Positions 13,401 through 26,874 of a DNA stretch of 64,000 nucleotides are shown one piece after another. This DNA comes from Tetrahymena thermophila SB210 (Eukaryota > Ciliophora > Oligohymenophorea > Hymenostomatida > Tetrahymenidae). Below the pieces are notes generated by a model. The model had not been told where the DNA came from. It searched no databases and saw nothing but the letters and a program-made list of their open reading frames with translations. The position numbers and the translations under genes are program-made. Position 1 is the stretch's first letter; every line of letters begins with the position of its first letter. The stretch spans positions 62,001 through 126,000 of the forward strand of contig NW_002476334.1 in assembly GCF_000189635.1 (NCBI RefSeq). Direction: 5' to 3'.

Positions 13401-16037
13401 TTTCTAAAAATAGCAACTAATTAAAAATACTTGATGTCATAATTAAGGCTGTTCAATGATGAAGCTATGATTCACTTCAATTTGTACTAATCCAAAAATT
13501 TAGAATATTAATATAAGCAGTAAAGCTCAAGAAGGGTATTATTATCTGAGAAAGAAAGGTTTTTAGTTTAATCAACTATTGATTAATAAATTATCCAAAA
13601 TATAATTGGTAATATTACCACATATACAATTCCTTAAATTTTCAAATATGAAGTAATTTGGTCGAGTTATAAGAAGTTTAGGATCTATCACACCCAAGAA
13701 AGACTGCTTTTTTCAACTTTCAGATTAATAGAATCGCTGATACTTACATCAAGCTAAGGAGATGTTACTTAAATGTTATATAATACCTTAATTTCTTTAT
13801 GTCAATAAGCTTTAGTTCTAACTTAAATAAATAATCAGCCTTTGGTTTATTAGGGAACTACCTTAGCTATAAATTTAGCACAGTATACTAGTTAAAAGCT
13901 AACTACTTAACTTTAAATAATACCTTATAATCCATCTTAGAGTATAGCTTAGCCTTACAAAGTTATTTAAATATCATAATATTCATCAACCATGTTTACA
14001 AACTTAAATAGTTTCCCTGAAGGAATATAAAGATCGCCTATTATAACCAATTTTATTAGACAATCTAATAGTAATATAATTTTGAATGGTGTTTATCCTG
14101 TCTATTTAAAAGCATCTCTTGGTAAATATTTCAACTCAGATTTATTCGTTTGCATTAGTTACAGGACAGGTAGCTAAAATAATAATATGGCTTATCCTCA
14201 ATAAGGTTAATGGACTTCCTAAGACTGCACAACTGTTATGCAACCTAATACAATTGATGTTATTTGTTATTGCAAGACTTTGGATCCCGTAGTTCTGCTA
14301 GAAGATACTCACAATATTTTTATAAACCCTTCTAATACTGATTTGCATTCATTCAGAGATATATTTAGCTATCCTATTCTAATACTTTTAATTTCATAGC
14401 TTATAGTTTTCATTATTCTATCTATTTATGGTGTAATGAATGATGAAGTAGATCTTGTAAAAGTTAATTAAACTGTCGTCCCTTATTCATTAGTTGTTCC
14501 AAATGGAGCAAACCAAAAAAAACTTGAATAAATGTAAAAATATGAAAAAGAGCTTTAAGAAAAGGAAAAAGATATTGCTGCTCAAAAGGAATAGATAGCT
14601 AAGGATTTAAACTAGCTTAAATAAAATATTGATTATATGAAGCAAGTGCATGACAAGAAAGTTTAAGAATAGTAATAATAAATTATTGCTCTTCAATAAG
14701 AATAGAATTTAAAACTAGAAAACTAATAACGTGCTTATGAAGCAAGGATAAAAGAGCTTCAACAAAATTACTAAAACAATTACAGTTTAGATAAAAGTGG
14801 AAATTAGGAAAATATTGATTAATTGCAGAAGAGCTTCTAAAAATAACTTAAAGAACAACATGAACAATTCAGTTAGTAGAAGCAGTAATTAATTAGTAAA
14901 TAAAAAGAGGAAATTAAATAGATCGAAGAAGAAGAAAAAGATTTAAAACTCAAAATAGAAAAATAAGAAAAGGAAATGTAAGCCATCATTGCGTAACTTA
15001 ACCCAGAAGAGGAGAAAAATATACCAAAAAATCCTATTTAAAGAGTAGTTTGGCTAATGTAAAAACAAAAATCGAAGTAAGATGTAGTAATTGATAATCC
15101 GAAAAGTGAAAAATAAACTACACCTTAAATCACTAATGATAATTTTATAGAAGACATATCCCCTCTTAACGTTTAAGCCAATAAAAACGGAAATGAAAAA
15201 CCAGCTATTTCTATCTTTGAAGTTGAAAAAATGAAATTGATAGAAAATAAACCTGAAGAAAGAAAATATTCAAACAAGGATATTATATCTTTAATACAGA
15301 TAGAAGATATAGAGTAAAGAAATCTATTTGAATAAAAAGAACAGTAACCTCCTGTACCAATTCAATCAAATTAAATTAAAATTCCATAGTAAAATATTGT
15401 ACTAAGTTAGATATAGAAAGACTTAAATCAAGAAAATAAATAAGATGCTATTCCCTTAAGCTTAAATTACAATATTGTTATCACACTTAAAGTGATTTTG
15501 AAAGCATTCGTATATATACATGAATTCTTCTCTGCCTTAATCACTTTTGAAAATCAAATATCAAGACCTATCCGATTCAGTTTGATATTTTTGAAATACA
15601 TTTTAATGGCAGAATTATTAGGCTTAGTTCAAAATAGCAGTTAATATAGTTTAGATCTTATATTCAGCATTCCTTTGGTATTTGTTGTATCAATTATTTC
15701 TAATATTGGGATATTCTTTTTCAAAGTATTAATTAGATCTTAAGGTTTCAAGAAATGTGTTGGCTTAATTTTACTCTCTCTTTCTTTGATTGTTGTAGTA
15801 TCGCTTCTTGTTTTACAATTCTTAAATGTAAAGTCACCTGCAAATAAATGGTGGTATGCTTATCTCTATTCATTAGGAATAGATTTTATCTTAGTTGAAT
15901 ATGCTATCATTCTCCTAAAAGTAAGCATATTCACAAGTCTTTATCGTAAAAAATAGTTCCATAATAACTTTGACATTCATATGTGGTTACTCGTATCTAC
16001 AAATGACTTAACCAATTTTTTATTAAAAAATCATTGA
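7411..16037 (+). CDS. Giant surface protein: LamG-like, Cys-rich and REJ-like regions with C-terminal membrane bundle
   Basis: Eleven exons encode 2675 aa. Introns: 8276-8344, 8536-8594, 8854-8912, 10260-10315, 10547-10604, 10839-10916, 11061-11109, 11247-11302, 12110-12163, 13353-13413. The N-terminus MFLGNLKCFAFLASLLFTQI is a clear signal peptide ending near FAQSC. Next come two LamG/ConA-like beta regions (about 40-190 and 280-435), a Cys cluster (about 439-505), a Thr/Ser-rich beta region, and a long furin/growth-factor-receptor-like Cys-rich block (about 826-1092; CTECSVSSNTC, CQTCSGTQSTC). A REJ/PKD-like region contains WTCTD..TGANCLW near 1474. A membrane segment lies at about 2117-2143, then a long Gln/Glu/Lys coiled coil (2168-2330), then several membrane helices (2490-2645). 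Family knowledge: REJ and furin-like proteins are extracellular recognition or channel-associated proteins. Inference: a plasma or ciliary membrane receptor with a large ectodomain and a cytosolic coiled coil. Ligand and exact role are unknown. Confidence 0.9.
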
Positions 16038-16401
16038 AATAAATAAAAAATATCTTTTGTATTTATTTTAAAATTCATATTTTGTTTTATTTTTTTAAAA
16101 CTATAAATTAATATTTTATTGCATTAATAAATTAATTTATAAATAAATAAGCAAATCAATAAAAAAAATGTGTGGTTTTTGTAGTTAATATTTGAAATTA
16201 TTTGGAAATAAATTTGGTTTATGAAAAAAAATTAACTTACATTTTTTAATTATGAAATATGTAATTTAAAGAAGATAATTATTGACTAAGTATTTAAAGA
16301 AAAGAGCATTAAAATGACTAGCTATAAATTTTGATCAAAAACTTCTTTTGATTAATTTACATAATATTTATGAAATTAAAGCAAATAAAATTGAGAAAAT
16401 A
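16038..16401. other. Convergent intergenic region
   Basis: This AT-rich gap of 364 bases holds the 3' ends of the REJ-like gene and of the FAD oxidoreductase gene. Nothing else is visible. Confidence 0.6.
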
Positions 16402-17778
16402 TCATAATTTAGGAGTTTATTATTTCTTAACTCCTTTTAGCAAAGCAAATCTTCTAATTGTTAGTAATTTAAGAGAGTCTTTTTGATCGTCATTTAAATT
16501 TGTGTACCCAAGGAGACCAGGTACAAGACTAGCACTATAGCTTAAAGAAGCTTATCCCCAAGCATTGCATCCTAAAACGTAGCATACTTTACTTTGAGGA
16601 GACATAGTACCAACAAGAGGAGTAGAATCTGGTGTTTCAGAGTAGACACCATATTTTTTATCACAGTTCAGCTCTGAGTCTTTTAAATATGGTAATTTTT
16701 CTACTGTCCATCTTGCGAGAGAAGCACATCTTTCGGCATCTCTAGGAGGCTTTAGAGCTGAAAAGTGATCTTCACCACTACATCTTAGATGTCCTTTAGT
16801 TAAACACCAATCATGAGTAAATCCCCATGTGAAGAAATTCAGAGAGTTAGGGTAAGGTAAACGATTTTTATCATTTTTTGTTGACTCTGGTTCCTTCAAA
16901 GAGACTAAATATGAATAGCAAGGAATCAGTATTCCTGCCAAATTAGGGTCATTAAATAATCCACCTGTACAAACAACAACATAATTACTTTTTATTACAA
17001 CCCCATTTTCTAATTTTGTTAATGCAAAACCCTCTTTGCTAGTTTTCACATTTACTACTTATGGAGTATTTTCAAACAGACTGTAAGATGGTTCTATTTT
17101 AAGAACATTTTATATCAGTTTTGAGGAAAACAGCTATGAGTTTATAACTGAATCATTTGGAAAGTAAATTCCTAACACGAATTTTGTTTGAGGTCCTCCA
17201 GCATGTTTCCAAACTTTTTCTTAGTCCCACAATTCAACTCCCTTGCATCCTAACTTCTTAAGTAGTTCAAATTCTTCCTTGAAGTCTTCAACATCTTTTT
17301 CCTCACAAACATACAAGGAGCCTTTTTATACTAAATTTTCATTTAGCTGCTCTTTTTCAAAAGCTATTTATGCTAATTCAGATTGAATTTGCAAGCCAGT
17401 ATGTGCTAACTTTAAATAACGAACTGCTCCATTAAAACCATGATGCTATATATAATCTTTAGAAGTGCTTGGATATAAATTAACCATCATCTTGATTGTA
17501 GAAGTAGGGTAATCCATTACAGCAGATCCACTTTTGCTTGCATACTCAAACACTCTGCTTTAATTAACGTCATCTTCTCTTAAATATGCATGTTATGATG
17601 TAGTTTAACCTTAGTCATTTCCTTATCCGCTTTTTCCAGTGTCTACTATTACTACATTTTTTACTCCAGCTTTTTAAAGAGAATAAAATGCTGTAGCTCC
17701 TGATACTCCTGCTCCTACAATGAGAACCTCGCATTAAGAAGGCAATTGCTTTTAATTGTTTTAATTTATTTGACTCAT
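16402..17778 (-). CDS. FAD-dependent oxidoreductase (DAO superfamily, sarcosine-oxidase-like)
   Basis: A single exon encodes 458 aa, a normal length for this superfamily. Near residue 20 the N-terminus has the FAD dinucleotide-binding motif VGAGVSGA, followed by a beta strand ending VVIVDTG, where the acidic residue contacts the adenosine ribose. The middle has the VVVCTGG strand that precedes the second FAD contact, and the C-terminal part has TPLVGTMS and VCYVLGCNAWG, the usual return to the FAD site in DAO-fold enzymes. I see no targeting signal or membrane segment, so it is probably cytosolic. Such enzymes oxidise amines or amino acids with O2 or pass the electrons to a carrier; the substrate cannot be told from sequence. 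The start (MSQINQNNQKQLPSQCEVLIV) is the first ATG. Stop is TGA after ..KQQTPKL. It lies convergent to the REJ-like gene and divergent from the next gene. Confidence 0.9.
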
Positions 17779-18351
17779 ATTATTTATTGAATATTCTTTT
17801 TTCAAGATTTTTATTATTTTCTTTAATTATTATCAATTTTGTTGATTTAAAAATCTTTAAGAGTAATTAAATAATCAAACAACAATTTTAGATTTATTTT
17901 CTAATAATTTATTATCTCCCACGATTTTCAACTTATTTTGTTGATATCATCTTAAAAAATCTTTGCACATTTCTGAAAATAAAAATTAGCAAAAATAAAA
18001 ATATTTATTATAAAAAGGATTTTTAATTATTAATGAAATTTAAAAATATTGATAAATAAAACAATTAACATAATTACTGTATATTAATTAGCAAACTTTA
18101 ACACTTTTAATAATTTAAAATATTATGTTTATTTTTGTTTTATTATATAAGACCAATCAATTTTTTTGTTCTACATTTCGATATTACTTTTTGTTTATAA
18201 TGAATAAAAAGGGTTTTTATCATAATTGCTTATTATTTTAATTTTATCAGATATTCTTAATAATTTAAATTTTAAAGCTTATTGAAACATATTTCAAAGA
18301 GAATAAAATCTGTTTTAACATTGTAGATAATTATAGTACAAATTTAACTAG
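17779..18351. promoter_or_regulatory. Divergent intergenic region
   Basis: This 573-base AT-rich region lies between the FAD oxidoreductase (minus) and the membrane protein (plus), so both promoters should fall here. No recognisable element is seen. Confidence 0.5.
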
Positions 18352-19920
18352 ATGAAACAAAACAGGACTCATATTTTCTACAAGACATTACTCTTCTCAT
18401 ATGCTAAGATCTTATTAGCATTTTAATTTTACTTTTTTTCCCTCTTTTTAGTAAATATTTTTAATTATTGATTTGGAATGGATAAATAATTATTTTTATA
18501 TTAGTTAGAGAGTGAAAAAATAACTTATGCATTCATAATATTTTACATAATCGAAAGGTGCATCTCTATATCAATAATCCATTCTATCCTTAATTTAAAG
18601 TTAAGAGATAAATTTTTGATAATTATATTTGGAATATTTAGTTGTGATGAGTTTTATTTATTCTACAGATCCAATGAATATTCAATTTATTTAGAATCTG
18701 GAATTTAAGGATAGTCGCTAGTTGTTTATTTTGCATCTATACCTAATCAAATCATTTGTTTATGCTACTCATATAATTTTCATACTGATGCTTTTGGAAT
18801 TTATGGAATTTTATCACTAAATTTTTTAATAGCTATGTTAGTTTTGATATTTTAGAATGGATACTTATAATTTTAACATAGATTAAATAATCATAAGATT
18901 ATGTTGAAGGTAATAAAAGAAGCATTTATAGTTTCGTTAAAAGTACTAACAAATGTTTCGTTATTTATACTAAATATGAGATCAAAATACTTTGTTGAAT
19001 TATTCTTATCTTTCATAATAATATTAGCTTCAATAAACTATTATAGTTTAAATAAGAAATTTAATTTTATTAGCAGACAAAGATAAAATTAAGTTTCTTT
19101 TGTTTACCTTGAGTATGTGGCATATTTTTTAGATTTAATAGTAGATTTTAGATAACTTTAAAGTTAATCTATTAAATCTCAAATTGATATTTATGGCTAT
19201 AGTTTCTTTAATAGAGCAAGCTTATCTTCTGTTTGTTTGAAAATATTTCTTTATTATTATTATCTGAAATTTCGGGTTTCAGATTTAGAATTATACTATA
19301 CAGAATATATTGCAGTTAGAGTGAGTATACTAGCGATTGCAATTTAATCAGTGAGGTTAATAAATTATGTTATACTAGACTTTATAAAACCTGAAAGTGT
19401 AGAAATTAATTCATTTCAAGATCTAGAATTTTATTATAGTGATTATTCAAATAATAAATCTAGATATACAAACGTATAATAAGTTTAGTTATTTCATAAC
19501 GAAAATTAATAATAAATATAGCTTTATATATAATTTACTTTTTCTAAATTTTAATCAAGTGAAATATCATTTTAATCACTTAAAAAATACAAAATATGGA
19601 ATTAAAATATGTTTTCAGTTGAAATTACTAAGCCTCTCGATTTATATATCTTATTTGAATCAATTAATAAAGTGACAATTAATTAATGTATCAATCAAAT
19701 TCTTCTACCATACATTGATGAAAATAACTAATGCTTAGCTTTAAGTTTAATGATCCAAAATGACGTTTTTATTTACTTAAAAAATTCTCGATTTATCATA
19801 AACAAAGAAATTGTTGACGAAATAAATAAAATTAAAATTTAAATTATAGCATTTAATCATTAAATTATTGATTTTATGACATGCAATCCTAAAGAAATAT
19901 TGTATGATTTATATAGTTGA
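18352..19920 (+). CDS. Multi-pass membrane protein of unknown function
   Basis: Two exons encode 504 aa. The intron is 18451-18504 and removing it keeps the frame open to TGA at 19918-19920. The first two-thirds are strongly hydrophobic, with about six to eight candidate membrane segments (for example AFIIFYIIERCISISIIH, GILSLNFLIAMLVLIF, LFLSFIIILASINYY, VRVSILAIAIQSVRLINYVI). The last 200 residues are more polar, rich in Asn, Gln and Ile, and probably face one side of the membrane. There is no Cys-rich repeat or enzymatic motif. The TAA and TAG codons fall where Gln is plausible. The gene converges on the Cys-repeat gene that begins 158 bases downstream on the other strand. I do not recognise the family. 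It could be a relative of other short ciliate membrane proteins, but no motif supports a specific name. Confidence 0.75.
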
Positions 19921-20077
19921 TATAAAAATAGTATGAATTTAATTTGGAGTTAGAGTTACTTAAATTTTTTAATAATGCAAAATAATATTTATTTATGTCT
20001 GTTTTCACAAAAATTAATTAATTTTATAAATTCTGATTAAACAAACACTTTTCATATTATTAAAATACATTTTTTAC

Positions 20078-23000
20078 TCAATTTTTCTTAATATGTAATA
20101 TAAGTGCTCTACTAGTAAGAAGTTTATTTAAAATATTTTACCATAATTCACTTTTGACATTTAAAGATCTTACAGAGCTCAAGTATTTAAACAAAGATAT
20201 TATCTATTAAATAACAATTAGATCAACACTAAAAACAGCTGCATAAAATATTGACCAAGTAAAATCTTTATTCCAATAGAGGTTTTTAATTATGGGTAAG
20301 AACCAAAGATAAATATCAGAAGCAGATGCTCCAATTAAAAGTAATGAAGCGACTACTGCACCATATCTCAAGAAAATATTTAAAGAAGTTAAAATTTAGT
20401 ATAATAGGAATTTAACAGCTATTCCAAAGAATATTGAAGGTATTAATAATATAATATTTCCCTAATTAAAAAAAAATATTTTATAAATAATAGAAAATTA
20501 AGATAATTGATTAATTACCCTATAGAATACAAACTCTGTTGCAAAAAGGAAAGATAAATATTTTATGTATATCAGTGTAGATCTAAATATTCTACTTATT
20601 TATGGATCATAGAATTTAAACAAAGATATTAACTCGCTTCCAATCTTTTAAGTTTTATAAAAACAAATTAAACAAAATGATAAATTATTTTTAAAGATCT
20701 ATTTACAAATGTATATTTAAGCTTTTCATTAGATTGATAGAATTAATCTTTTTATTTACTCTCTTCAGGATAAACTTGAGTGCAAAATGGAGAATCTTAT
20801 TCATCTAACGTGAAAAATATAATAATTAATTAGTTATAAAAAAAGCTGATAGAAATTAATTACTTGCCATGTTTAATTTCGATCCTTATTTTTTTATTGT
20901 TGGGCTCAAATCAGTGACAGCTTAGCTATTTTAATCTAAATTATTTTAGCTTAAATCTTAGAAAGTGTTTATTTAAGACAAAAGTATAGCAATTTTAGAC
21001 CTAGCTCTGCGAGTACGATGGGGACTAAAATTATAGCTATTTATTTATGAATTTTGAGCTTGTGTTTATTCTTTTGTTATGTTTACAGAGTTTACATTTA
21101 AACTATTTATTTAAGATTATAAAAATTTCTGTCTTTTTCTCCTTTTTGTAAATTCATTTTAAGGACTCTCTAAGCATTCTTCTTCTTGCTTAAGTTCCTA
21201 CTTATTTTCTAAATCTCTAGGAGATTGATTTATCTGTTCTTCTTTAATAGATTAAACCTTATTTGAGTAAAATTTTTTATCCTTTCTGTCTAAAATGAAC
21301 CCAATAATACAGCTAACCAACCAAAAAATTGTTTTTCCTGTGACAATCATCACAATTAAAGATCTCTTATAATCAAAATTTTCTTTTTTACACTCATCCA
21401 TACTTGGACCATAACATCCATTGTTCTTACAACTTTCATGGCATTTAGCACATTCATTTTTATTTTGATCCTAAAATAAATCTTCAGGACATTAAGATAT
21501 ACACATATTCTTATATAAGTAAGAACCTTTAGAGCATTTAGTACATTAATTATTTTTTTCTCCTGTACATGATTCGCAAGTTTAATTACAGTTTTTGCAA
21601 ACATTATTTTCAGAGTATTATTTTTCTTGGCAGGTATCTAAGCAAGCACTTCCATTAAGAAACCTAACATTTAATAAAATATTTAGTTTTTTTATAATAA
21701 AAGTATTTTACTTTCCCTAAGGGCAGCTTAAGCATTGATTATTTGAAGGTCCAGTGCAAGTTTAACACTATGAATTGCATTATGCACACTCATTTTTTGT
21801 TGTATCTATATATTGGTCTGAATTGCAATTTGCAACACATTATTGTTTATTAAGAATAAAAGGACTTTTACAAGTTTAACAATTACTAGATGATAAATTG
21901 CAAGAAGTACAATTTGGATCGCATGGTTTGCATGTAAAATCTTTATCCTAAAAAAAGCCAACTATGCAAACTGGTACACATTTTCCGTTTACAAGATAAC
22001 TAAATTTTAAAATTATTAAAAATTATTGTTAAAAAATTTAAACAAATTAATATTTTACAATGATTATTCACATGTTAAGCAGTTTTAAGGAGTTGGTCCA
22101 GAACAAGTTTTACATGTTTTATCACAAACTTAGCAAGACATGCTTGGTATGTCTTAATATTGGTTTGATGCACAGTTGCTTACACAAGTTTTAGTAACAG
22201 AGTCTAAAATTTTTGTAGGCGGGCAGGTTAAGCACTCAGTTGATTTATTTTCACATGTTTTACAATTTTAATCACACTTCATGCATTTTTTATCAATGGA
22301 GCTATAGAAATAACCTTTATCACATTCAGATTAACATTTGTTTATTTATAACACACTATTTATAAATAATTGGTTTAAATAGATTACTTTTAAATGAAAT
22401 TAAAAATTTTTTACTTTGGAGGATCGCAAGATAAACATTCAATAGATGAAGAACCAGAGCAGGTTTTGCAACTAGCATTACAAGGGAAGCATGAATTATT
22501 TGAATTATCAAAATAAGAATTATCACTACATTTAGATACACATGTTTGAGAAACTGTATCTAAATGTTAATTTGTAGGGCAGGTTGTGCATTGTTTTGAT
22601 GAAACAGAGCAAGTTTAACAATTTTAATCACAAAGTATACATTTTTAATCAATTTAGCTATAAAAAAATCCATCATTACATTTCTATTAGCAATTAGTTC
22701 CTTATAAAACACTATTTTACCAAAAATTATCTCATTAAATTTACTTAAAAAAAACAAAAAATCTAATAAATAGATAGCATAGAGTATTTGTATTAAAATT
22801 AGAAAAAAAATTTTTGTTTTTTTAAAAAAATTAAAATCAAAAAAAATATTTTTTAAGTAAATTTTATATTTTTATTCCATTTAAAAATGAAATAAAAAAT
22901 TTATTAATTAAAAATAATATTTTGAAATGAAAAATACGTTTAAAATAAAAAAAATTTTTATATTAAATTTACTTTGGAGAGAAGCAACTTTTACAATCAT

Positions 23001-26000
23001 TAGATAGAGGCCCTTTGCAAGTTTAGCAGTTTTTATCACAATTTATACAAGTTTAATTTATTTGATCAAAATATTAGTCATTTTAACATTACGAAATGCA
23101 TTTCTTTTTTACTTAATCTAAAAATTAGCCATTCTAACATGTTAAACATTCAGTTGATACATTTTAACAAGTTTCACAATTTGGATCACAGATAACACAT
23201 TTTTAGCTTTATGAACTAAAATAATATCCTTTATCACAATTTTATTAGCAATTAGTACCTTGTAATACTCTAAAAATTAAATTATTAGAATTAAAAAATA
23301 ATTTTGTTTAAAAAATTTTACAATGGAGGATTACAACTTAAGCAATCTGAATCAAGAGGTCCTTGACAAGTTTTACATTTAATATTACAAGGTTTGCATG
23401 CTTTGTTTTATAGATCTTAATATTACCCATCTTGACATTATGAAACACACTTTTTAGAAACAGTATCTAGAAGTTTCCCAGGTGGGCAGGTAATACATTC
23501 AGTGGACGAATTCACACAAGTTTAACAATTTGGATCGCAAGGTAGACATTTATTATTACTACTAGCATAGAAGCCATTATCGCAGCTCCCTTAACATTGT
23601 GTTCCTTGCAAAATTCTAATTTATTATTTTATTTTTAAAATAAATTTTAACTAAAATTAATATTTACTTTGGAGGGTTACAACTTAAGCACTGATTATTG
23701 TTTGGACCAGAACATTACTAGCAATCTTTGTTACATTAAATACATGAATTAGAAGCTTTATTGAAGTACTAATCATTCCTGCATGCTTGTTTGCATTACT
23801 TTTCTGCTTAATAGAGTATTAAGGGAGGAACACAAGTTATGCATTAGTTATCATTAGGCCCTGAACAGGTTAAACAAGTAGTATCACATGGCTTGCACTT
23901 CTAATCAGCAGAGTCTCCATATTAATTTTTCCCACAGTCACTTGTACATGTAGAAAGTTTAAGATAACTGTTTTTATTTTGATTTAAGTTTATTAAATAA
24001 TTCATAAAATGTTTACTTAGGAGGATTGCAAGAAGTACACTATGTAGATGAATTGATACATCCCTTACAATTTGAATCACAAGATAAACATGAGTTACTT
24101 ACACTGTCAAAGTACTAGTTATCATCACAGCTATTTACACACTATTTAGTCTTTGGTTGGAATATTAATGGTTTTTAACATGTTAAACACTGAATAGAAG
24201 AATTAGAGCAAGTTAGACAATTAGAGTCACAAGGTTTACATGTAAGATCACTTAAATCAGCAAATTAACCATTCGGGCATGATGGAACACATTTGTTAGT
24301 GTCTAAAAAACTATTTATAATAAGTTGTAACTTAAAATGATATTTTTTATAAAATGTTTACAGTGGACTTTTGCATTTAGTGCAAGAATTAGGGCCAGCA
24401 GCTGAGCAGGATGCACATGTAGAGTCACAATTAATACATTTGTTAGAATCTTGATATTAGTCAGTATCAGGGCAAGTTAAACTACAAGTATTATTTTTTG
24501 TTTGCAATTTTTTTGGAGGAAGACAAGTTATGCATTAATCTGGATTTGGCCCAGAGCATGTGAGACAAGTTGAATCGCATGGCTTGCAAACATTTCCGCT
24601 TTTATAATATTAATCAGGGCAGTTACTTAAGCATTCTCCGTTTAGTAAGAATGTAGGTTAGCACTAAGTGCAAGATTTTTTATCACCTAATTCAAAATAA
24701 AAATTAAATTATATTTTAATGACTAGTTCTCAAGCAAATAAACAAAGATTGATCAATTAATAAATTTACCAGGACTCTAACATTTGTAACAGCTTGCATC
24801 ACATTACTTGCAGATATTATTTTAAGTATCTGGATAGTATTGAATGTCGGGACAAGATTTAACACATGAATTATTGTATAAAAATGTCCCTGGTTTACAT
24901 GCTGTGCACTAAGACGAGCCTAATACATTAAAAAATTGGAATTATATTCTCAACAAATTATGAATTTTTATTATTTTACTTGATCCACTGCAGTTTAAGC
25001 AGCTAGAATCACAAGCTGTGCAAATACCTTAGTTATTCCAAAATGAATCTGGACAAGGTTGATAACATTAAGAATTGTATAAGCCATACCCAGGCATACA
25101 CTTTTAGCACTTAGTACTGTCGTTACATTACTAGCAGTTATCTATACACTTAAACATTTTAAATGAAATATTTTTATATGTTAAACTAAAAATAATTTAT
25201 TACTGCTTCTAATAAAATATAAAGTTCCCTTATACCAAAAGATTCGTTGTAAGGACTCTCATCTAAGTTTGAGGAGATTATTACTTCTATAGCTGGATTA
25301 GAGTGGGCAATCGTTTTAGATATTGTTTCTATTTTATCTTCGTACTCACTTAAACCGCATATTTAATCGTTAAAGTTATTATAATCTTCATTAATTTCAA
25401 AAATCTTATTATTATCTATTAAAATATAGAAATTTTCTTTATCCCAAGAATCAATGATGTAAGCCTTAAAAGAAATAGTCAACTAATAATGAGGATCTCT
25501 ATTTTTTTATTTATTAATTTATTATTTTTTTTAAAATACATTTTAATTTATAATTTTTTGTATACAAATTTGAGCTTTTCCAGGTTATTTTTGATTTTGA
25601 TGAAGCTAAATTCGCACCCCCAAATAATTGAACTCCTCCACAATTAGTAAAAACTTAATTACTTGGATTATTATTTTCTAATCCATTACCATAAAAATTT
25701 TAAGTTAGTAAATTCATTCCTTTGATTTCACTTTCTCCAAAAGTCTAGCTAAATAATCCCCTTAATGCGTATTTCCCAACTAATTTATCAAATAAAGTTA
25801 AAATGTAGACAAATTAATTAAAAAAAATATTTACTTTTTAGTGATGAGATAGGATCTTTACAAATATTATTAGTTAATGGTGCATATGGCGGGCAAGAAG
25901 AAACACACTAATCAATATGAAGATAAAAACCTGATTTACATGTTAGACATTGTCGCTTAGGTGAGGAGCTGCAAGCTTAGCAATTTAAGGTATTACATTT

Positions 26001-26874
26001 ATCATATTCGCATTTTGAATTAATTAAGTTTTAGCTATAATCTGAAGGACATTATTATAGGCATGTATTTTGATATTCAAAATATCCAGCAGCACATTTG
26101 CATATGCTTCCCACTAAAGAAAAATTATTGGGGCAAGATAAACAATTATTCTTTTTTTATATTTTATCAGATATTAAAAAATTGAACTTGTAGTAATCAA
26201 ATAATTAAAAAGAAATATATATCTAATATAAAGTAGTTTACAGATGTTGGACCATTGCATGTAAGACAACTTTAATGGCATGTTTCCACATGCAAAATAA
26301 TGTTTCTAATCCCATAACTAGAGGTAGAAGACGCAAAATTAGATTTTATTTGAAGCTAAACATTAGGAGTGGAATGAGTTACATTTATATGATATAATTT
26401 TAGCGTGTCGTAATATGAACTGGTACAAAATGATTTGGAAGGACTAATACTTTCTTTCTGATATGAAGTTTAGACATTATTATCAACTGATATTTCTAAT
26501 TTATCAGAGCTTGACCAATTTTTTATATTAAATAAAATTAAATCAAAACTAAATGCGATGCTCCAATGAGGGGGCAGAGAAGAGTATGTTCTTATTATCG
26601 GACTAGAGTTTGAATTAGAGCTATACTAGCCTATAATATATTTTGTTTTATACTCAAACCAAAATCCCGAATTACATTTCATTTACTTATAATCATTTAT
26701 GGGACTAGTATTATCATATTCTTAAGCAAACAATAGATCGTCTATTTGTCATAAAAAATGTTAAAATGTTTTTAATTAATCTATTGTAAAGTTACCAGCC
26801 CTTAAGAAGACTAAAAGATTTTAGCTTACAAATAATGAGAAGGCAATTTTTAAAAGAAAGAATTATGCTTTCAT
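20078..26874 (-). CDS. Furin-like Cys-repeat surface membrane protein, 19 exons
   Basis: The model encodes 1840 aa. Introns: 26742-26795, 26151-26241, 25780-25834, 25499-25565, 25149-25203, 24920-24979, 24687-24769, 24311-24361, 23968-24016, 23616-23667, 23270-23321, 22712-22972, 22356-22414, 22000-22058, 21664-21711, 20805-20863, 20645-20706, 20462-20518. The N-terminus MKAQFFLLKIAFSLFVSQNL is a signal peptide. Two LamG-like beta regions flank a short Cys cluster (about 30-445). Residues 469-1465 are a long array of CxxC..C..C repeats of the furin/growth-factor-receptor type. A membrane helix lies at about 1473-1494 (LIVMIVTGKTIFWLVSCIIG), then a polar 160-residue stretch and a C-terminal bundle of membrane helices (about 1690-1830). 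Seven central exons are symmetric phase-2 modules of 96-100 codons. Inference: a cell-surface adhesion or recognition protein with a disulfide-rich rod-like ectodomain. Its C-terminal bundle resembles that of the 7411-16037 gene. Confidence 0.9.
21562..21820 (-). repeat. Source-like segment matching the 48970-49221 copy
   Basis: This part of the Cys-repeat gene holds the end of one module exon, the intron 21664-21711 and the start of the next exon. It is closely matched on the opposite strand at 48970-49221, including the intron position. By eye most bases agree, with substitutions and small indels scattered through exon and intron. Confidence 0.85.

Noticed and set aside
21300..21330. Possible chromosome-breakage-like motif containing AACCAACC-like sequence
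   Set aside because: It is within an exon of the Cys-repeat gene and does not match the known 15-base element; no telomeric repeat is nearby.
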